NCBI GenBank assembly: GCA_024743055.1
Contig: JANSXH010000001.1
Location: forward strand, 124,001-188,000
Length of the DNA: 64,000 nt
Source of the DNA: Pseudomonadota bacterium
GTDB taxonomy: Bacteria; Pseudomonadota; Alphaproteobacteria; Sneathiellales; Sneathiellaceae
Direction of reading: 5' to 3'
This document shows, piece after piece, positions 1-8,038 of this stretch (position 1 is the first letter of the stretch; the number at the start of each line of letters is the position of its first letter). A program made the position numbers and the translations under genes. The notes beneath the pieces are model-generated. The model was given only the letters and a program-made list of their open reading frames with translations. It had not been told where the DNA came from and made no database searches.

Positions 1-352
1 TCGCCGCTTATGAAAGCTCAGTTTGTCGCCAAGATCAAATAATTTTTTCGACGCCCGCGCCAAAATGACATAAATATCGTAAGGTCTTGCGAGATTATGT
101 GGAGAAGAAAAATCTCTGCCTAAATAACATGCAAAACTCCAAATATATAAGCTATTTAACGGAAACATGGGCATTGCAAGCAACTGAATTAAAATTCGAA
201 ACAGTTCTCTGTCGAGAATCACTCACCCGATTACACCCAGAATCAGAAAAATTTGGATTCAATAAAATTTTACTTATTTTGCCTTATCTTGGTTCCTTTG
301 CAACCAAAGCCAGCAAATTTCCAGCCCGATTCCGAGCAGAGGCTCTTATTTA
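1..352. other. left-edge AT-rich stretch, no firm gene
   Basis: Frame 1 of the plus strand is open from the edge to a TAA at 40-42 and could be the last 13 codons of a gene that starts outside the window, but this is too short to identify. The rest is A/T rich. An 88-codon reading frame (87-353) ends exactly on the start codon of the next gene (TAATG), but its product resembles no family I know and its composition looks non-coding. The most likely content is the leader and promoter of the downstream membrane-protein gene. Confidence 0.4.
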
Positions 353-745
353 ATGACCCGTACAGGTAAAAAAATATTGCTGTTGTCCATTGGCTGGTTT
401 TTCGTTGCCCTTGGAACCATTGGTGTTTTTCTACCAGTATTACCAACAACCCCCTTTTTGCTAATCTCTCTCTGGGCGTTTTCGCAAAGCTCTGATCGAT
501 TTCATCATTGGCTTTATACTCATCGCCATTTCGGCCCGCCCCTGCAGGCCTGGTCGGAACATGGCATTATTCCGACGCGAGCTAAAATTCTCGCGGTCGG
601 CACCATGGGGATCTCGGCTACCTTTGTCATTTTGTTTTCTGAAACCCCTTGGTACGGCATTACCGGAATGTTGATCCTGATGGGGATCGGGGCGGGTTTC
701 GTCCTCACCCGACCCAGCAAGCCCCGAAATACCGATGCGGCCTAA
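353..745 (+). CDS. YbaN family (DUF454) inner membrane protein
   Basis: A 130-residue protein with about four hydrophobic segments (roughly residues 8-30, 33-45, 79-96 and 101-119) and the proline-rich GVFLPVLPTTPF motif that marks the DUF454/YbaN family in its first membrane hairpin. Length fits the family (about 115-130 residues). It sits in the inner membrane; the biochemical role of the family is not established. The start is the ATG at 353, with a purine-rich GCAGAGG about 10 bases upstream. Its stop overlaps the stop of the convergent MocR gene by three bases, so the two do not share an operon. Family assignment is confident, function is unknown. Confidence 0.85.
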   Translation: MTRTGKKILLLSIGWFFVALGTIGVFLPVLPTTPFLLISLWAFSQSSDRFHHWLYTHRHFGPPLQAWSEHGIIPTRAKILAVGTMGISATFVILFSETPWYGITGMLILMGIGAGFVLTRPSKPRNTDAA

Positions 746-2172
746 GGAAGTATAGTCACTCGTTCTGCATCGAAAGAACCCGTGCGATACGATGACGACC
801 CCCCTTTTTCATAACTGGTGAGAATTTCAGCAAGGCGGGTGAGCGCTTTTTGCAGCCTCTGCTCATCGGGCTCTGCCATGACACAGATCCGGACATGACG
901 GTTTTCGACGGACTTGCTCATGGCAAAGGCTTCACTCCCGACAACCACTATATTTGCAGCACGCGCCTCCTGCACAAAATCGGAAACCTCAATCTCATCC
1001 GGCACTCGCAACCAGAAATGGGCAAGCGGGGCATCTAGATTTGTACTTTGGTCCGCCAGCCACTTTCCCAGGATTTGCCGCGCCAGGGTTTCACGGTGAC
1101 GACAGGCGGCAATCAGTTCTGAGACCTGCTTGTCAACAAGGCCGCTGATGAGGAAATAGTTGGCCATATCTAGAGAAACGGGTGATGTCATCCAATTGAC
1201 CGCTGTCATTTTACTGGCCAGTCGCGGAATTAACGGTGTCGGCGCCACCATATAGCCAACCCGCAAACCGGGACTGAAAGCCTTTGACAGGCCGGTGAGA
1301 TAGAGCGTGTCGTCCGGCGCCAATTGGCAATATGACGGAACCCGATGGGGCTGCAAAGGGGCATAGACTGCGTCCTCGACAATATGAACATGGTGCTTCT
1401 GGGCGATTTTCAATATCTGCATCCGGCGAGCAGTCGGTTGGGTCGTCCCTGTCGGATTGTGATTGGTTGGAATAGTCACCAGGATCTTGACATTTCCCCG
1501 CTGGCACAACTGCTCAAATGCTTCGGGTAATAGACCATGCTCATCCATGGAAATGGCGGCAATCCTGAGATCAAGCTCCCGACATACGGCGCGAATACCG
1601 GGATATCCAAATTCCTCAGTGGCGACAATATCTCCGGGGGAGGCCAGTGTCGCCATCGCCAGGTAGAGACCGGATTGCACCCCTGGAATGACAATTATAT
1701 TGCTGGAGTCGACGACATCCAGTTGATACCTCAACCAGTTCGCCGCAATCTCTCGATCATTAATCCGGCCCCGGCTGTCAAAATAGTCAAGATAGCGGCC
1801 GGACTCATTGTGATGCGACAATTTCTGAAATACTTCACGCAAGCGCCCATCGGTATTGCCATTGAAATAGCTGTTCTTGGAGAGATCAATCAGGCTGCTA
1901 TCCGCATCAATCCAGCTTTCTCTTGGAAAGAAAAAACCTTTGCCGATCTGTTCCTCATCCCTATCAGTCCCATAGACATATGTCCCCTGGCCAACCTTGC
2001 CGTAGGTTATGCCCCGCCGCTCCAATTCAGCATATGCCCGGCTCGCCGTTCCAATACTGCAATTGAACTCATATGCGATTTGGCGGTGAGGTCGCAGGCG
2101 ATCTCCCGGCTTCAGGGTGCCGTCCTTGATCTGTGCCAAAACGACATCGACGATTTCCTCAAATTTTCGCAC
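742..2172 (-). CDS. MocR-type GntR regulator with aminotransferase domain
   Basis: Residues 1-70 form a GntR winged helix (GDRLRPHRQIAYEFNCSIGT...) and residues 90-460 a class I aminotransferase fold. The PLP-binding region is complete: NPTG at 239-242, DAVY at 267-270 and the lysine of LSKAF at about 297, so it can probably bind pyridoxal phosphate. MocR proteins use PLP or a PLP adduct as a signal and commonly regulate a divergent gene. The gene is divergent from a LysE-type exporter, with two palindromes in the 110-bp gap. I infer that it senses an amine or amino-acid metabolite and controls that exporter and itself. Length (476) is typical of the family. Which MocR subgroup (PdxR, GabR, TauR or other) cannot be told from the sequence alone. 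Confidence 0.92.
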   Translation of the reverse strand: MRKFEEIVDVVLAQIKDGTLKPGDRLRPHRQIAYEFNCSIGTASRAYAELERRGITYGKVGQGTYVYGTDRDEEQIGKGFFFPRESWIDADSSLIDLSKNSYFNGNTDGRLREVFQKLSHHNESGRYLDYFDSRGRINDREIAANWLRYQLDVVDSSNIIVIPGVQSGLYLAMATLASPGDIVATEEFGYPGIRAVCRELDLRIAAISMDEHGLLPEAFEQLCQRGNVKILVTIPTNHNPTGTTQPTARRMQILKIAQKHHVHIVEDAVYAPLQPHRVPSYCQLAPDDTLYLTGLSKAFSPGLRVGYMVAPTPLIPRLASKMTAVNWMTSPVSLDMANYFLISGLVDKQVSELIAACRHRETLARQILGKWLADQSTNLDAPLAHFWLRVPDEIEVSDFVQEARAANIVVVGSEAFAMSKSVENRHVRICVMAEPDEQRLQKALTRLAEILTSYEKGGSSSYRTGSFDAERVTILP

Positions 2173-2187
2173 AATATCCTGCCTTAA

Positions 2188-2236
2188 ATTGTCACAGTGA
2201 CAATATAAAAATTGACCGATACAATTTTAGGTCAAT
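2188..2236. promoter_or_regulatory. paired palindromic operators between mocR-type gene and lysE-type gene
   Basis: Two inverted repeats are visible. ATTGTCAC (2188-2195), one central base, then GTGACAAT (2197-2204) is a perfect 8-bp dyad. ATTGACC (2211-2217) and GGTCAAT (2230-2236) form a second 7-bp dyad with a 12-base spacer. The second overlaps a possible rightward promoter (-35 TTGACC at 2212-2217, -10-like TATTAG at 2236-2241, 18-base spacer). The location suggests binding sites for the adjacent MocR protein; this is inference from position and symmetry. Confidence 0.55.
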
Positions 2237-2282
2237 ATTAGGCGGATGTAAATTTTCATTTTTCTGTTTGGAAAGTAAGAAA

Positions 2283-2906
2283 ATGGACGCCGCGAAAATT
2301 TCTCTGATCGCCCTGTTTGCTGTCTCAATGGTCGGATCTCCCGGCCCGGTAAACATGGCCCTCATGGCCTCTGGCGCCAGCTTTGGCTACCGTCGTTCCC
2401 TGCCCTTTCTCACCGGCAGCATTTCGGGCTTCCTACTGGTATGTCTGGCAGTGTCCTTGGGGCTCGGCACCCTGTTTCTGACCTTCCCCACCTTGCAGCT
2501 GGTATTCATGTTCCTATCGGCAATGTACATCCTTTACCTGGCCTACAGGATCGCGACGGCCAATCCGACGGTGAGTGATCGCAGCGAGACACCGGGATAT
2601 CTGGCGGGATTAATCTTGCATCCGCTGAACCCGAAAGCCTGGGTGACGGTTATTGCCGCCTATTCACAGTTTGTCTCGCCCTATGGCAGCTATGCTGGCC
2701 AGATCGCCGTTATCATGTTGATTTTTCTGTTGGTGAGCTTTCCGCTCAACTCCATCTGGTGTTTTGGCGGCAATCTTCTCAGCCGCCTCGTCACCTCGAC
2801 TACGGCACTTCGGGCAATCAATATCTGCCTCTCCATCCTGATGGTAGTCGTGGTTGCACTGGCAATGATGCAGGCTGAGATTCTGGCGCCGTATCTTGAA
2901 GGTTGA
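2283..2906 (+). CDS. LysE/RhtB family amino-acid exporter
   Basis: A 207-residue membrane protein with five to six hydrophobic segments and the family signature G-S-P-G-P near residue 20, followed by a glycine/arginine-rich loop. Members export amino acids or related small molecules across the inner membrane. I chose the ATG at 2283, behind GGAAAGTAAG, because it gives the normal family N-terminus; earlier in-frame codons lie in the operator region. The gene is divergent from the MocR regulator, which probably controls it. It ends one base before the stop of the convergent kinase gene. The substrate cannot be told from the sequence. Confidence 0.88.
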   Translation: MDAAKISLIALFAVSMVGSPGPVNMALMASGASFGYRRSLPFLTGSISGFLLVCLAVSLGLGTLFLTFPTLQLVFMFLSAMYILYLAYRIATANPTVSDRSETPGYLAGLILHPLNPKAWVTVIAAYSQFVSPYGSYAGQIAVIMLIFLLVSFPLNSIWCFGGNLLSRLVTSTTALRAINICLSILMVVVVALAMMQAEILAPYLEG

Positions 2907-4730
2907 TTAAACGGCCTTGGCGAGCTTGATGGTCCGTTCTGCCGGAAATTCAAGAATACAAGTAGTACCAACGCCGACTTCACTTTCGAGTTTGAAAGTA
3001 CCGCCATGGACCTCAACCAGCATCTGTACCAGGGTCAGGCCAAGGCCGGTTCCTTCATTATTGCGAGCATAGGAAGTCTGGACCTGGCCAAAACGATCCA
3101 GCACCCGCGGAATATCCTTTTCAGCAATGCCGATACCCGTATCCGAAACGTATAAGGTTATGCCGCCATCTTCCCGGATTTTTAGACCGATGGCGACCCG
3201 ACCGCCTTCATTAGTGAATTTGATCGAATTTGACGCCAGATTAACAAGGATCTGCTTTATGCGGGTTTCATCCCCAGTAAAGCCCGGCACGTGATCAGGC
3301 AATTCCGGCATCAAAGAGACCCGCGCATTCTGGGCCCGAACAGATAGCATTCTGATGCAAGAGGCGACAGTCGCACTAAGATCCATGCTCGTCTCGGACA
3401 GTTGCAGTTGTCCTGCCTCAATCTTTGCCACATCCAGCACATCATTGATGACTTCCAGCAAATGCTTTCCGGCATCGTGAATGTCGTTGGAATAGTCCTT
3501 GTAGTTCTCATGACCGAGCGCACCGAAGGCCTCAGACTGCAAGATCTCGGAAAATCCGATAATCGCATTCAGCGGCGTACGAAGCTCATGGCTCATATTC
3601 GCCAGAAATTCTGATTTCGCCCGGTTGGCTAGCTCAGCCATCTCCTTGGCTTTGCGCAAGTTCACTTCTGCCTGAACGCGCGCATTCATATCGGTCAGGG
3701 TGCCCTCGAAATACTCAACCTTGCCTTTTTTGTCAAAAATCGCATGGGCGTTGAGCGCCCCCCAGGTCAGGGATCCGTCGAGGCAGCGCCACTGATGCAA
3801 CTCATCGATCAGGAATTGTCCTTTGCTCAGCAGCATTAGATGTTTTTCAGCGGTCTTCTCACAGGTGTAGATTTCCTCAGCATATGATTTGACCGATTTA
3901 ACGAGTTCCTCTGGTGACGCGTAACCCAGCATTGAGGCAAGCGCAGGGTTGCAATTGATAAAGGTCCCCTTGTTATTGACCTGAAAAATACCTTCCGTCG
4001 CATTTTCGTAGATGCGGCGATGCTTCAGCTCGCTTTGGGCAAGGGCCTGGCTGGCTTTGCTGCGATGATACATATAGTAGATGAGCAGCCCGGCAATGGC
4101 GGCCAGAGCAATTAGGACCAGGATAATTCGCCCGCGCAGGGAGCTGACTTTGACTGCCTGTTTTTCAAGAAGCTCGATCGCGATGCTGTAAGACTCATCA
4201 TGCAGGCTCTGCGCTTCTTCCAAAGTGACGTGAGCCCGGGATTTAAGAATGCTGACAACGACATCATCATCCACCGGCAATCCCCCAATACCCTGATCCA
4301 ACCACTTGGCAAGGTCAAAAAAGGCCGGCTGTAGAAGGCCGTACATAGCCGCGGCACCGATCAAATTATCGTAGCCAAATTGTACCCGTTTATTTTCCAA
4401 CGCCTCAGTCACGATCTTAAGTTCATCACGCGCTGACTGCAAATAGTCCGCCCTTTCCTGGTCGTTGGAGAGTTGCGCAAGGTCAAGGATATGGGTGATC
4501 CGTGTGAAGCCATGTAAGACTTCATCATCGGCCTGCTCATATTGGACAATCCTGAGCGGAATGGATTCTTCAATATGAGACAAGGTCACCTGGACAAAAT
4601 AAATGGTCCCGATGACAAAGATCGTGAGCAAGGTGATCGCAACCATATAGGCGTTGCCTGACCCGAAAACCTGATCCAGCGACAACAGGTTCGAAAAGGG
4701 CTTGGATTTATGTTTCAACGTTAATGACAC
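2907..4730 (-). CDS. PAS-containing sensor histidine kinase, orphan
   Basis: This 607-residue kinase has a membrane segment at about 29-50, a periplasmic, mostly helical domain of about 150 residues, a second membrane segment at about 202-221, a PAS domain at about 232-345, a HisKA domain with the phospho-acceptor in MSHELRTP (His381) and a HATPase domain with intact N, G1 (DTGIG) and G2 (GTGLGL) boxes. There is no receiver domain and no response regulator nearby. Its gene starts at the base next to the stop of the TAXI binding-protein gene, so the two are almost certainly cotranscribed and translationally coupled. I infer that the binding protein presents a ligand to the periplasmic domain. 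No TRAP permease genes are present. Confidence 0.9.
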   Translation of the reverse strand: MSLTLKHKSKPFSNLLSLDQVFGSGNAYMVAITLLTIFVIGTIYFVQVTLSHIEESIPLRIVQYEQADDEVLHGFTRITHILDLAQLSNDQERADYLQSARDELKIVTEALENKRVQFGYDNLIGAAAMYGLLQPAFFDLAKWLDQGIGGLPVDDDVVVSILKSRAHVTLEEAQSLHDESYSIAIELLEKQAVKVSSLRGRIILVLIALAAIAGLLIYYMYHRSKASQALAQSELKHRRIYENATEGIFQVNNKGTFINCNPALASMLGYASPEELVKSVKSYAEEIYTCEKTAEKHLMLLSKGQFLIDELHQWRCLDGSLTWGALNAHAIFDKKGKVEYFEGTLTDMNARVQAEVNLRKAKEMAELANRAKSEFLANMSHELRTPLNAIIGFSEILQSEAFGALGHENYKDYSNDIHDAGKHLLEVINDVLDVAKIEAGQLQLSETSMDLSATVASCIRMLSVRAQNARVSLMPELPDHVPGFTGDETRIKQILVNLASNSIKFTNEGGRVAIGLKIREDGGITLYVSDTGIGIAEKDIPRVLDRFGQVQTSYARNNEGTGLGLTLVQMLVEVHGGTFKLESEVGVGTTCILEFPAERTIKLAKAV

Positions 4731-5750
4731 TTAATTAGACACCAGCTGACCCGGCAGACGACCAATTTCCCGGTAATATTGCTCCGCACCGGCATGTAGG
4801 GGCACGCTTAAAGAATCAAAGGCCGTATCAAGAGTGATGTCCGATAGCTTCGGATGTCCTCCTTCAGCGCGGGTGGCAGGCATGTTCTCCCAAAATGTCT
4901 TGGTAATGTTATACACCCGCTCCTTGCTGACCTGATTGCTGACTATCCACAATGCCGCAACGCTCAAAGTGCGCACTTCACCAATACCCTCATAGACCCC
5001 GGACGGAATGACCTGATCAGAGAAGAAACTATTTTCTCTGGCAACAAGCCGGGCCCTCGGACCGGAAATATCAATCAGGGATATCAGCCCTTCTTCACTG
5101 AGTTCAGCCACGGCCTTAGAAGGAAACCCGGCGATAACAAAAAAGGCATCGAGGTCACCCTCCCGCATTTTTTTGATGGCTGCCGCAGGCTTGACATAGT
5201 GAACGGACATATCCTCTTCATCTATGCCATAGGCTTCCAGAATTGTGCGCGCATCGACGAGGGTGCCTGAACCGGGATCATCCAGCGATACATTCTTGCC
5301 AATGAGGTCCCGAACATTCTTGATCCCGGATCCTTTTCGAACCACCAGATGCACGTCTTCCATATACAGGCTGGCAATAGAGGAAATATCGGATTTCTTA
5401 CCGTCACCTCGGTAGTTGCCCGTGCCCGTACGGGCCCAATGGGCGATATCTGACTGGGAAAAACCGCTTTCTAACTGCCGGCTTTCAATTCCGGCAATAT
5501 TGGAAACGGAACCGTTAGACGCTTGGCCAACCGCAAGTAGTCCCGGAACACCGCAAGGGATAGGCGCGCATTCAGTTTTGTTCAAAGGATTTGAAATCAC
5601 CTCAGCCACGACCTGGCCAATCGGATAATAGGTCCCACTGATACCGCCTGTACCCAAGCGAAACAGCTTTGTTTCGCCAGCAAAAGCAGCCGAAGCCGTC
5701 AATATGACCGCCGCCATCGCCGACATCCCTATCCCCAGTTTCAACCGCAT
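4731..5750 (-). CDS. TAXI family TRAP-type solute-binding protein
   Basis: A 339-residue periplasmic protein with a clear signal peptide (about residues 1-24, ending AFA before GET) and the family hallmark TGGISGTYYPIG just after it. TAXI proteins normally bind organic anions and deliver them to a DctM-type permease. Here no permease gene is adjacent; instead a sensor kinase follows with no gap. The upstream AGAGGAAACCCGA supports the ATG start. Two cysteines flank a short loop near residues 60-65, possibly a disulfide. I am confident of the family; the sensory role is inference from gene context and the ligand is unknown. Confidence 0.88.
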   Translation of the reverse strand: MRLKLGIGMSAMAAVILTASAAFAGETKLFRLGTGGISGTYYPIGQVVAEVISNPLNKTECAPIPCGVPGLLAVGQASNGSVSNIAGIESRQLESGFSQSDIAHWARTGTGNYRGDGKKSDISSIASLYMEDVHLVVRKGSGIKNVRDLIGKNVSLDDPGSGTLVDARTILEAYGIDEEDMSVHYVKPAAAIKKMREGDLDAFFVIAGFPSKAVAELSEEGLISLIDISGPRARLVARENSFFSDQVIPSGVYEGIGEVRTLSVAALWIVSNQVSKERVYNITKTFWENMPATRAEGGHPKLSDITLDTAFDSLSVPLHAGAEQYYREIGRLPGQLVSN

Positions 5751-5995
5751 TCGGGTTTCCTCTTGTTATGTGAATAAATTCCAGTGTTCCCACCGGATTT
5801 TCGCAGTTGTATTTAACTTTTCCGTTTCTATCAGTATGTCGTTAATGAGCCGTAAAGATCTGATGAAAAGGCTAAAAAATAATCGCTGAATACGAGCAAA
5901 TTAGTTAATACTAATTTATCTAAGGGTTGTTTCAAATTCCCAGAGTTCTCTTAGTCCCTTGGAATGGTCCATAGATTGCTGATTGTGCATTTGCT

Positions 5996-6913
5996 GTGAT
6001 AGAGTGTTTCCTATCCCCACCCCTTGATAAAAAGAGAAAAAAATTGGGATTTGAAAATTTTACAGCTGAACAGCTCAACGCCTTGAATGACGAGTATCTG
6101 CCCCGTCGCACTGTCGGAAATGCGAAAGCGGAGGTATATCTAAATGCAGCAACAGAGCGAAGTGCTGACTTTCGAGATCGCCAGGACGGTGTCCTGGATG
6201 TTGCATATGGCGATACGGCGCTGCAAACCGTTGATATTTTCCCCGCAGCATCCCCCGGTTCCCCCGTCCTCATCTTTATTCATGGTGGTTACTGGCGATC
6301 ATTGGACAAGGACGTCTACAGCGAAATAGCCGAACCGTTTGTCGCTGCCGGGGCGACAGTTGTCCTTCCCAATTATGATCTGTGTCCAACGGTAACAGTT
6401 CCCGAAATTGTCGATCAGATCAGGACCTGCCTGAAATGGGTGCACTACAATATCGGCGATTATAACGGTGATCCGGGCAATCTTTATCTGTCAGGCCACT
6501 CCGCAGGCGGGCATTTGACGGGCATGATGATGGCAACCGATTGGCAAGGAAGTTATGGACTGCCTGCTGATTTGCTCAAAGGAGCCATTCCACTAAGCGG
6601 GTTGTTCGATATAGAGCCCCACCGCCACACGGAGTTACAGGAAACCATTCGGCTGACTGCTGAAACAGCCGCCGCTAACAGCCCGCAAAAGCTTAATATC
6701 CTCTCGACCTGTCCGGTTTTATGTGCGGTCGGGGGGGGCGAGTCAGAGGAATTTCACCGCCAGTCCAGAGAATTCGCCGAGAAATGCAAAACACACGGAC
6801 TTGCCTGCGACTATATGGATCTTGGCACTGACAATCATTTCGACATCACTAATCGGCTGCATGATCCTGACGACCCATTGGTAAGAGCCATTCTCAAACT
6901 GATGGGATTGTGA
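5996..6913 (+). CDS. alpha/beta hydrolase, kynurenine formamidase/esterase-like
   Basis: The protein carries the oxyanion motif HGGYW, the nucleophile elbow GHSAGGH and a C-terminal catalytic histidine in DNHFD. The acidic residue probably lies in GGGESEEF, as in kynurenine formamidase-like enzymes. It probably hydrolyses small amides or esters in the cytoplasm. The longest frame begins at a GTG (5996) without a visible ribosome site; the TTG at 6044, preceded by a purine run, would give an N-terminus closer to the family. It leads a probable three-gene operon with the SnoaL-like and LysE-like genes (gaps of 27 and 3 bases). No tryptophan-catabolism gene lies nearby, so a true formamidase role is only a possibility. 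Confidence 0.82.
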   Translation: MIECFLSPPLDKKRKKLGFENFTAEQLNALNDEYLPRRTVGNAKAEVYLNAATERSADFRDRQDGVLDVAYGDTALQTVDIFPAASPGSPVLIFIHGGYWRSLDKDVYSEIAEPFVAAGATVVLPNYDLCPTVTVPEIVDQIRTCLKWVHYNIGDYNGDPGNLYLSGHSAGGHLTGMMMATDWQGSYGLPADLLKGAIPLSGLFDIEPHRHTELQETIRLTAETAAANSPQKLNILSTCPVLCAVGGGESEEFHRQSREFAEKCKTHGLACDYMDLGTDNHFDITNRLHDPDDPLVRAILKLMGL

Positions 6914-6940
6914 CAGACTGATTTTTAAAAGGAGATCTCC

Positions 6941-7327
6941 ATGGACAAAATCAACTCATCCCGACGCACCGAACTTTCCGGTCTTACAGATCGCTTCGTA
7001 GATGCTTTCAACCGTCAGAGCATGGAAGATGTGATGGCCTTTTTCTCGGATGACGCCGTTTACCAGGACCCGTATGGCAAGACTCATGAAGGCAAGGCGG
7101 CTATTTCCAAGGCGTTTGAACCAGTTCTCAATGGCGGTCTGGGGAAAGTCCATTTTGAGGATGAAGACCGCTTCATTGATGAGGAAACCGGCAAGGTCAT
7201 GGATAGTTGGAACCTGCATATGCATATGGGTGAAGGGGCGGATAAGGAAGCCTCCATGCTCGGCCTAGATCTGCTGCATTTCGATGGCGACAAGCTGGTC
7301 CGTAAAATCACCTACCGGAGGGGATAG
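6941..7327 (+). CDS. SnoaL/NTF2-like fold protein
   Basis: This 128-residue protein has the pattern of a nuclear transport factor 2-like domain: a helix ending in DAFNRQSMEDVMAFFSDDAVY, then QDPYGKTHEGKAAI and a run of beta strands. Such proteins act as small isomerases, hydrolases or ligand-binding proteins. The start is well fixed by AAGGAGATCTCC before the ATG. It lies between the hydrolase and the LysE-type exporter in one operon. There is no signal peptide, so it is cytoplasmic. The reaction is unknown. Confidence 0.75.
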   Translation: MDKINSSRRTELSGLTDRFVDAFNRQSMEDVMAFFSDDAVYQDPYGKTHEGKAAISKAFEPVLNGGLGKVHFEDEDRFIDEETGKVMDSWNLHMHMGEGADKEASMLGLDLLHFDGDKLVRKITYRRG

Positions 7328-7330
7328 TAG

Positions 7331-7963
7331 ATGGAAGCCGTTCTCATCCTAGTCAGTGTCTTCGGTATTTTTATCCCCGCCCTGATCCTGCCCGGTCCGG
7401 ATTTCGTCGCAGTTGTCAGAAGTTCCATGAAGCGCGGCACGCAGGCCGGTCTGCAGACAACTCTTGGGGTTTCCCTTGGTTTGCTTCTCTATGCCACCTT
7501 GAGCCTTGTGGGTCTCTCGGCAATTCTTGTGCAATATGAATGGCTTGCCTGGAGCGTCCGGATTTTAGGGGCGAGCTATCTGATTTATCTCGGCATTCGG
7601 TTGCTGATGACCAAAAAGCAGGATTATCAGGTCAAGGATGACCCACAGGCACCAAAGACTAACTCCTTCCTGTTCGGTTTTCTGGTGACCCTGACCAATC
7701 CGAAAGCCATGGTCCTGTTCACCAGTGTCTTTGCCACGGCCGTAACATCGTCTACGCCGCCATGGCTCCTGCTTCTGATGGTTGCAATAGTTTTTGTCAG
7801 CTCCTTGACCTGGTACAGCATTGTCAGCCTGTTCATGTCGTCGGGCCCGGTCATCCGAAAGTTCAACAAGGCCAGTCACTGGATCGAGCGCCTCGCAGGC
7901 GTCTGTTTTATCGGCATTGGCGGCAAGCTAATGGCCGACGCTCGCAACCCCTTATCGCCGTGA
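7331..7963 (+). CDS. LysE/RhtB family exporter
   Basis: A 210-residue inner-membrane protein with about six hydrophobic segments and the LysE signature LPGPDFVAVVRSSMKRG near residue 20. It begins three bases after the stop of the SnoaL-like gene and is very probably translated with it. Together with the hydrolase it could form a module that cleaves a compound and exports a product; this is inference. It is the second LysE-type gene in the window and is clearly different in sequence from the first at 2.3 kb. Confidence 0.86.
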   Translation: MEAVLILVSVFGIFIPALILPGPDFVAVVRSSMKRGTQAGLQTTLGVSLGLLLYATLSLVGLSAILVQYEWLAWSVRILGASYLIYLGIRLLMTKKQDYQVKDDPQAPKTNSFLFGFLVTLTNPKAMVLFTSVFATAVTSSTPPWLLLLMVAIVFVSSLTWYSIVSLFMSSGPVIRKFNKASHWIERLAGVCFIGIGGKLMADARNPLSP

Positions 7964-8038
7964 CGTAAGGCATGCACTCAAATTCGATTTGGCGGCGGCG
8001 GTATTAGCCGTTACTGTCTGAAAAACATCGTAGGGAAC

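Noticed and set aside
87..353. 88-codon frame ending on the ybaN-type start (TAATG)
   Set aside because: The product resembles no family, the region is A/T rich with non-coding composition, and the overlap can be chance.
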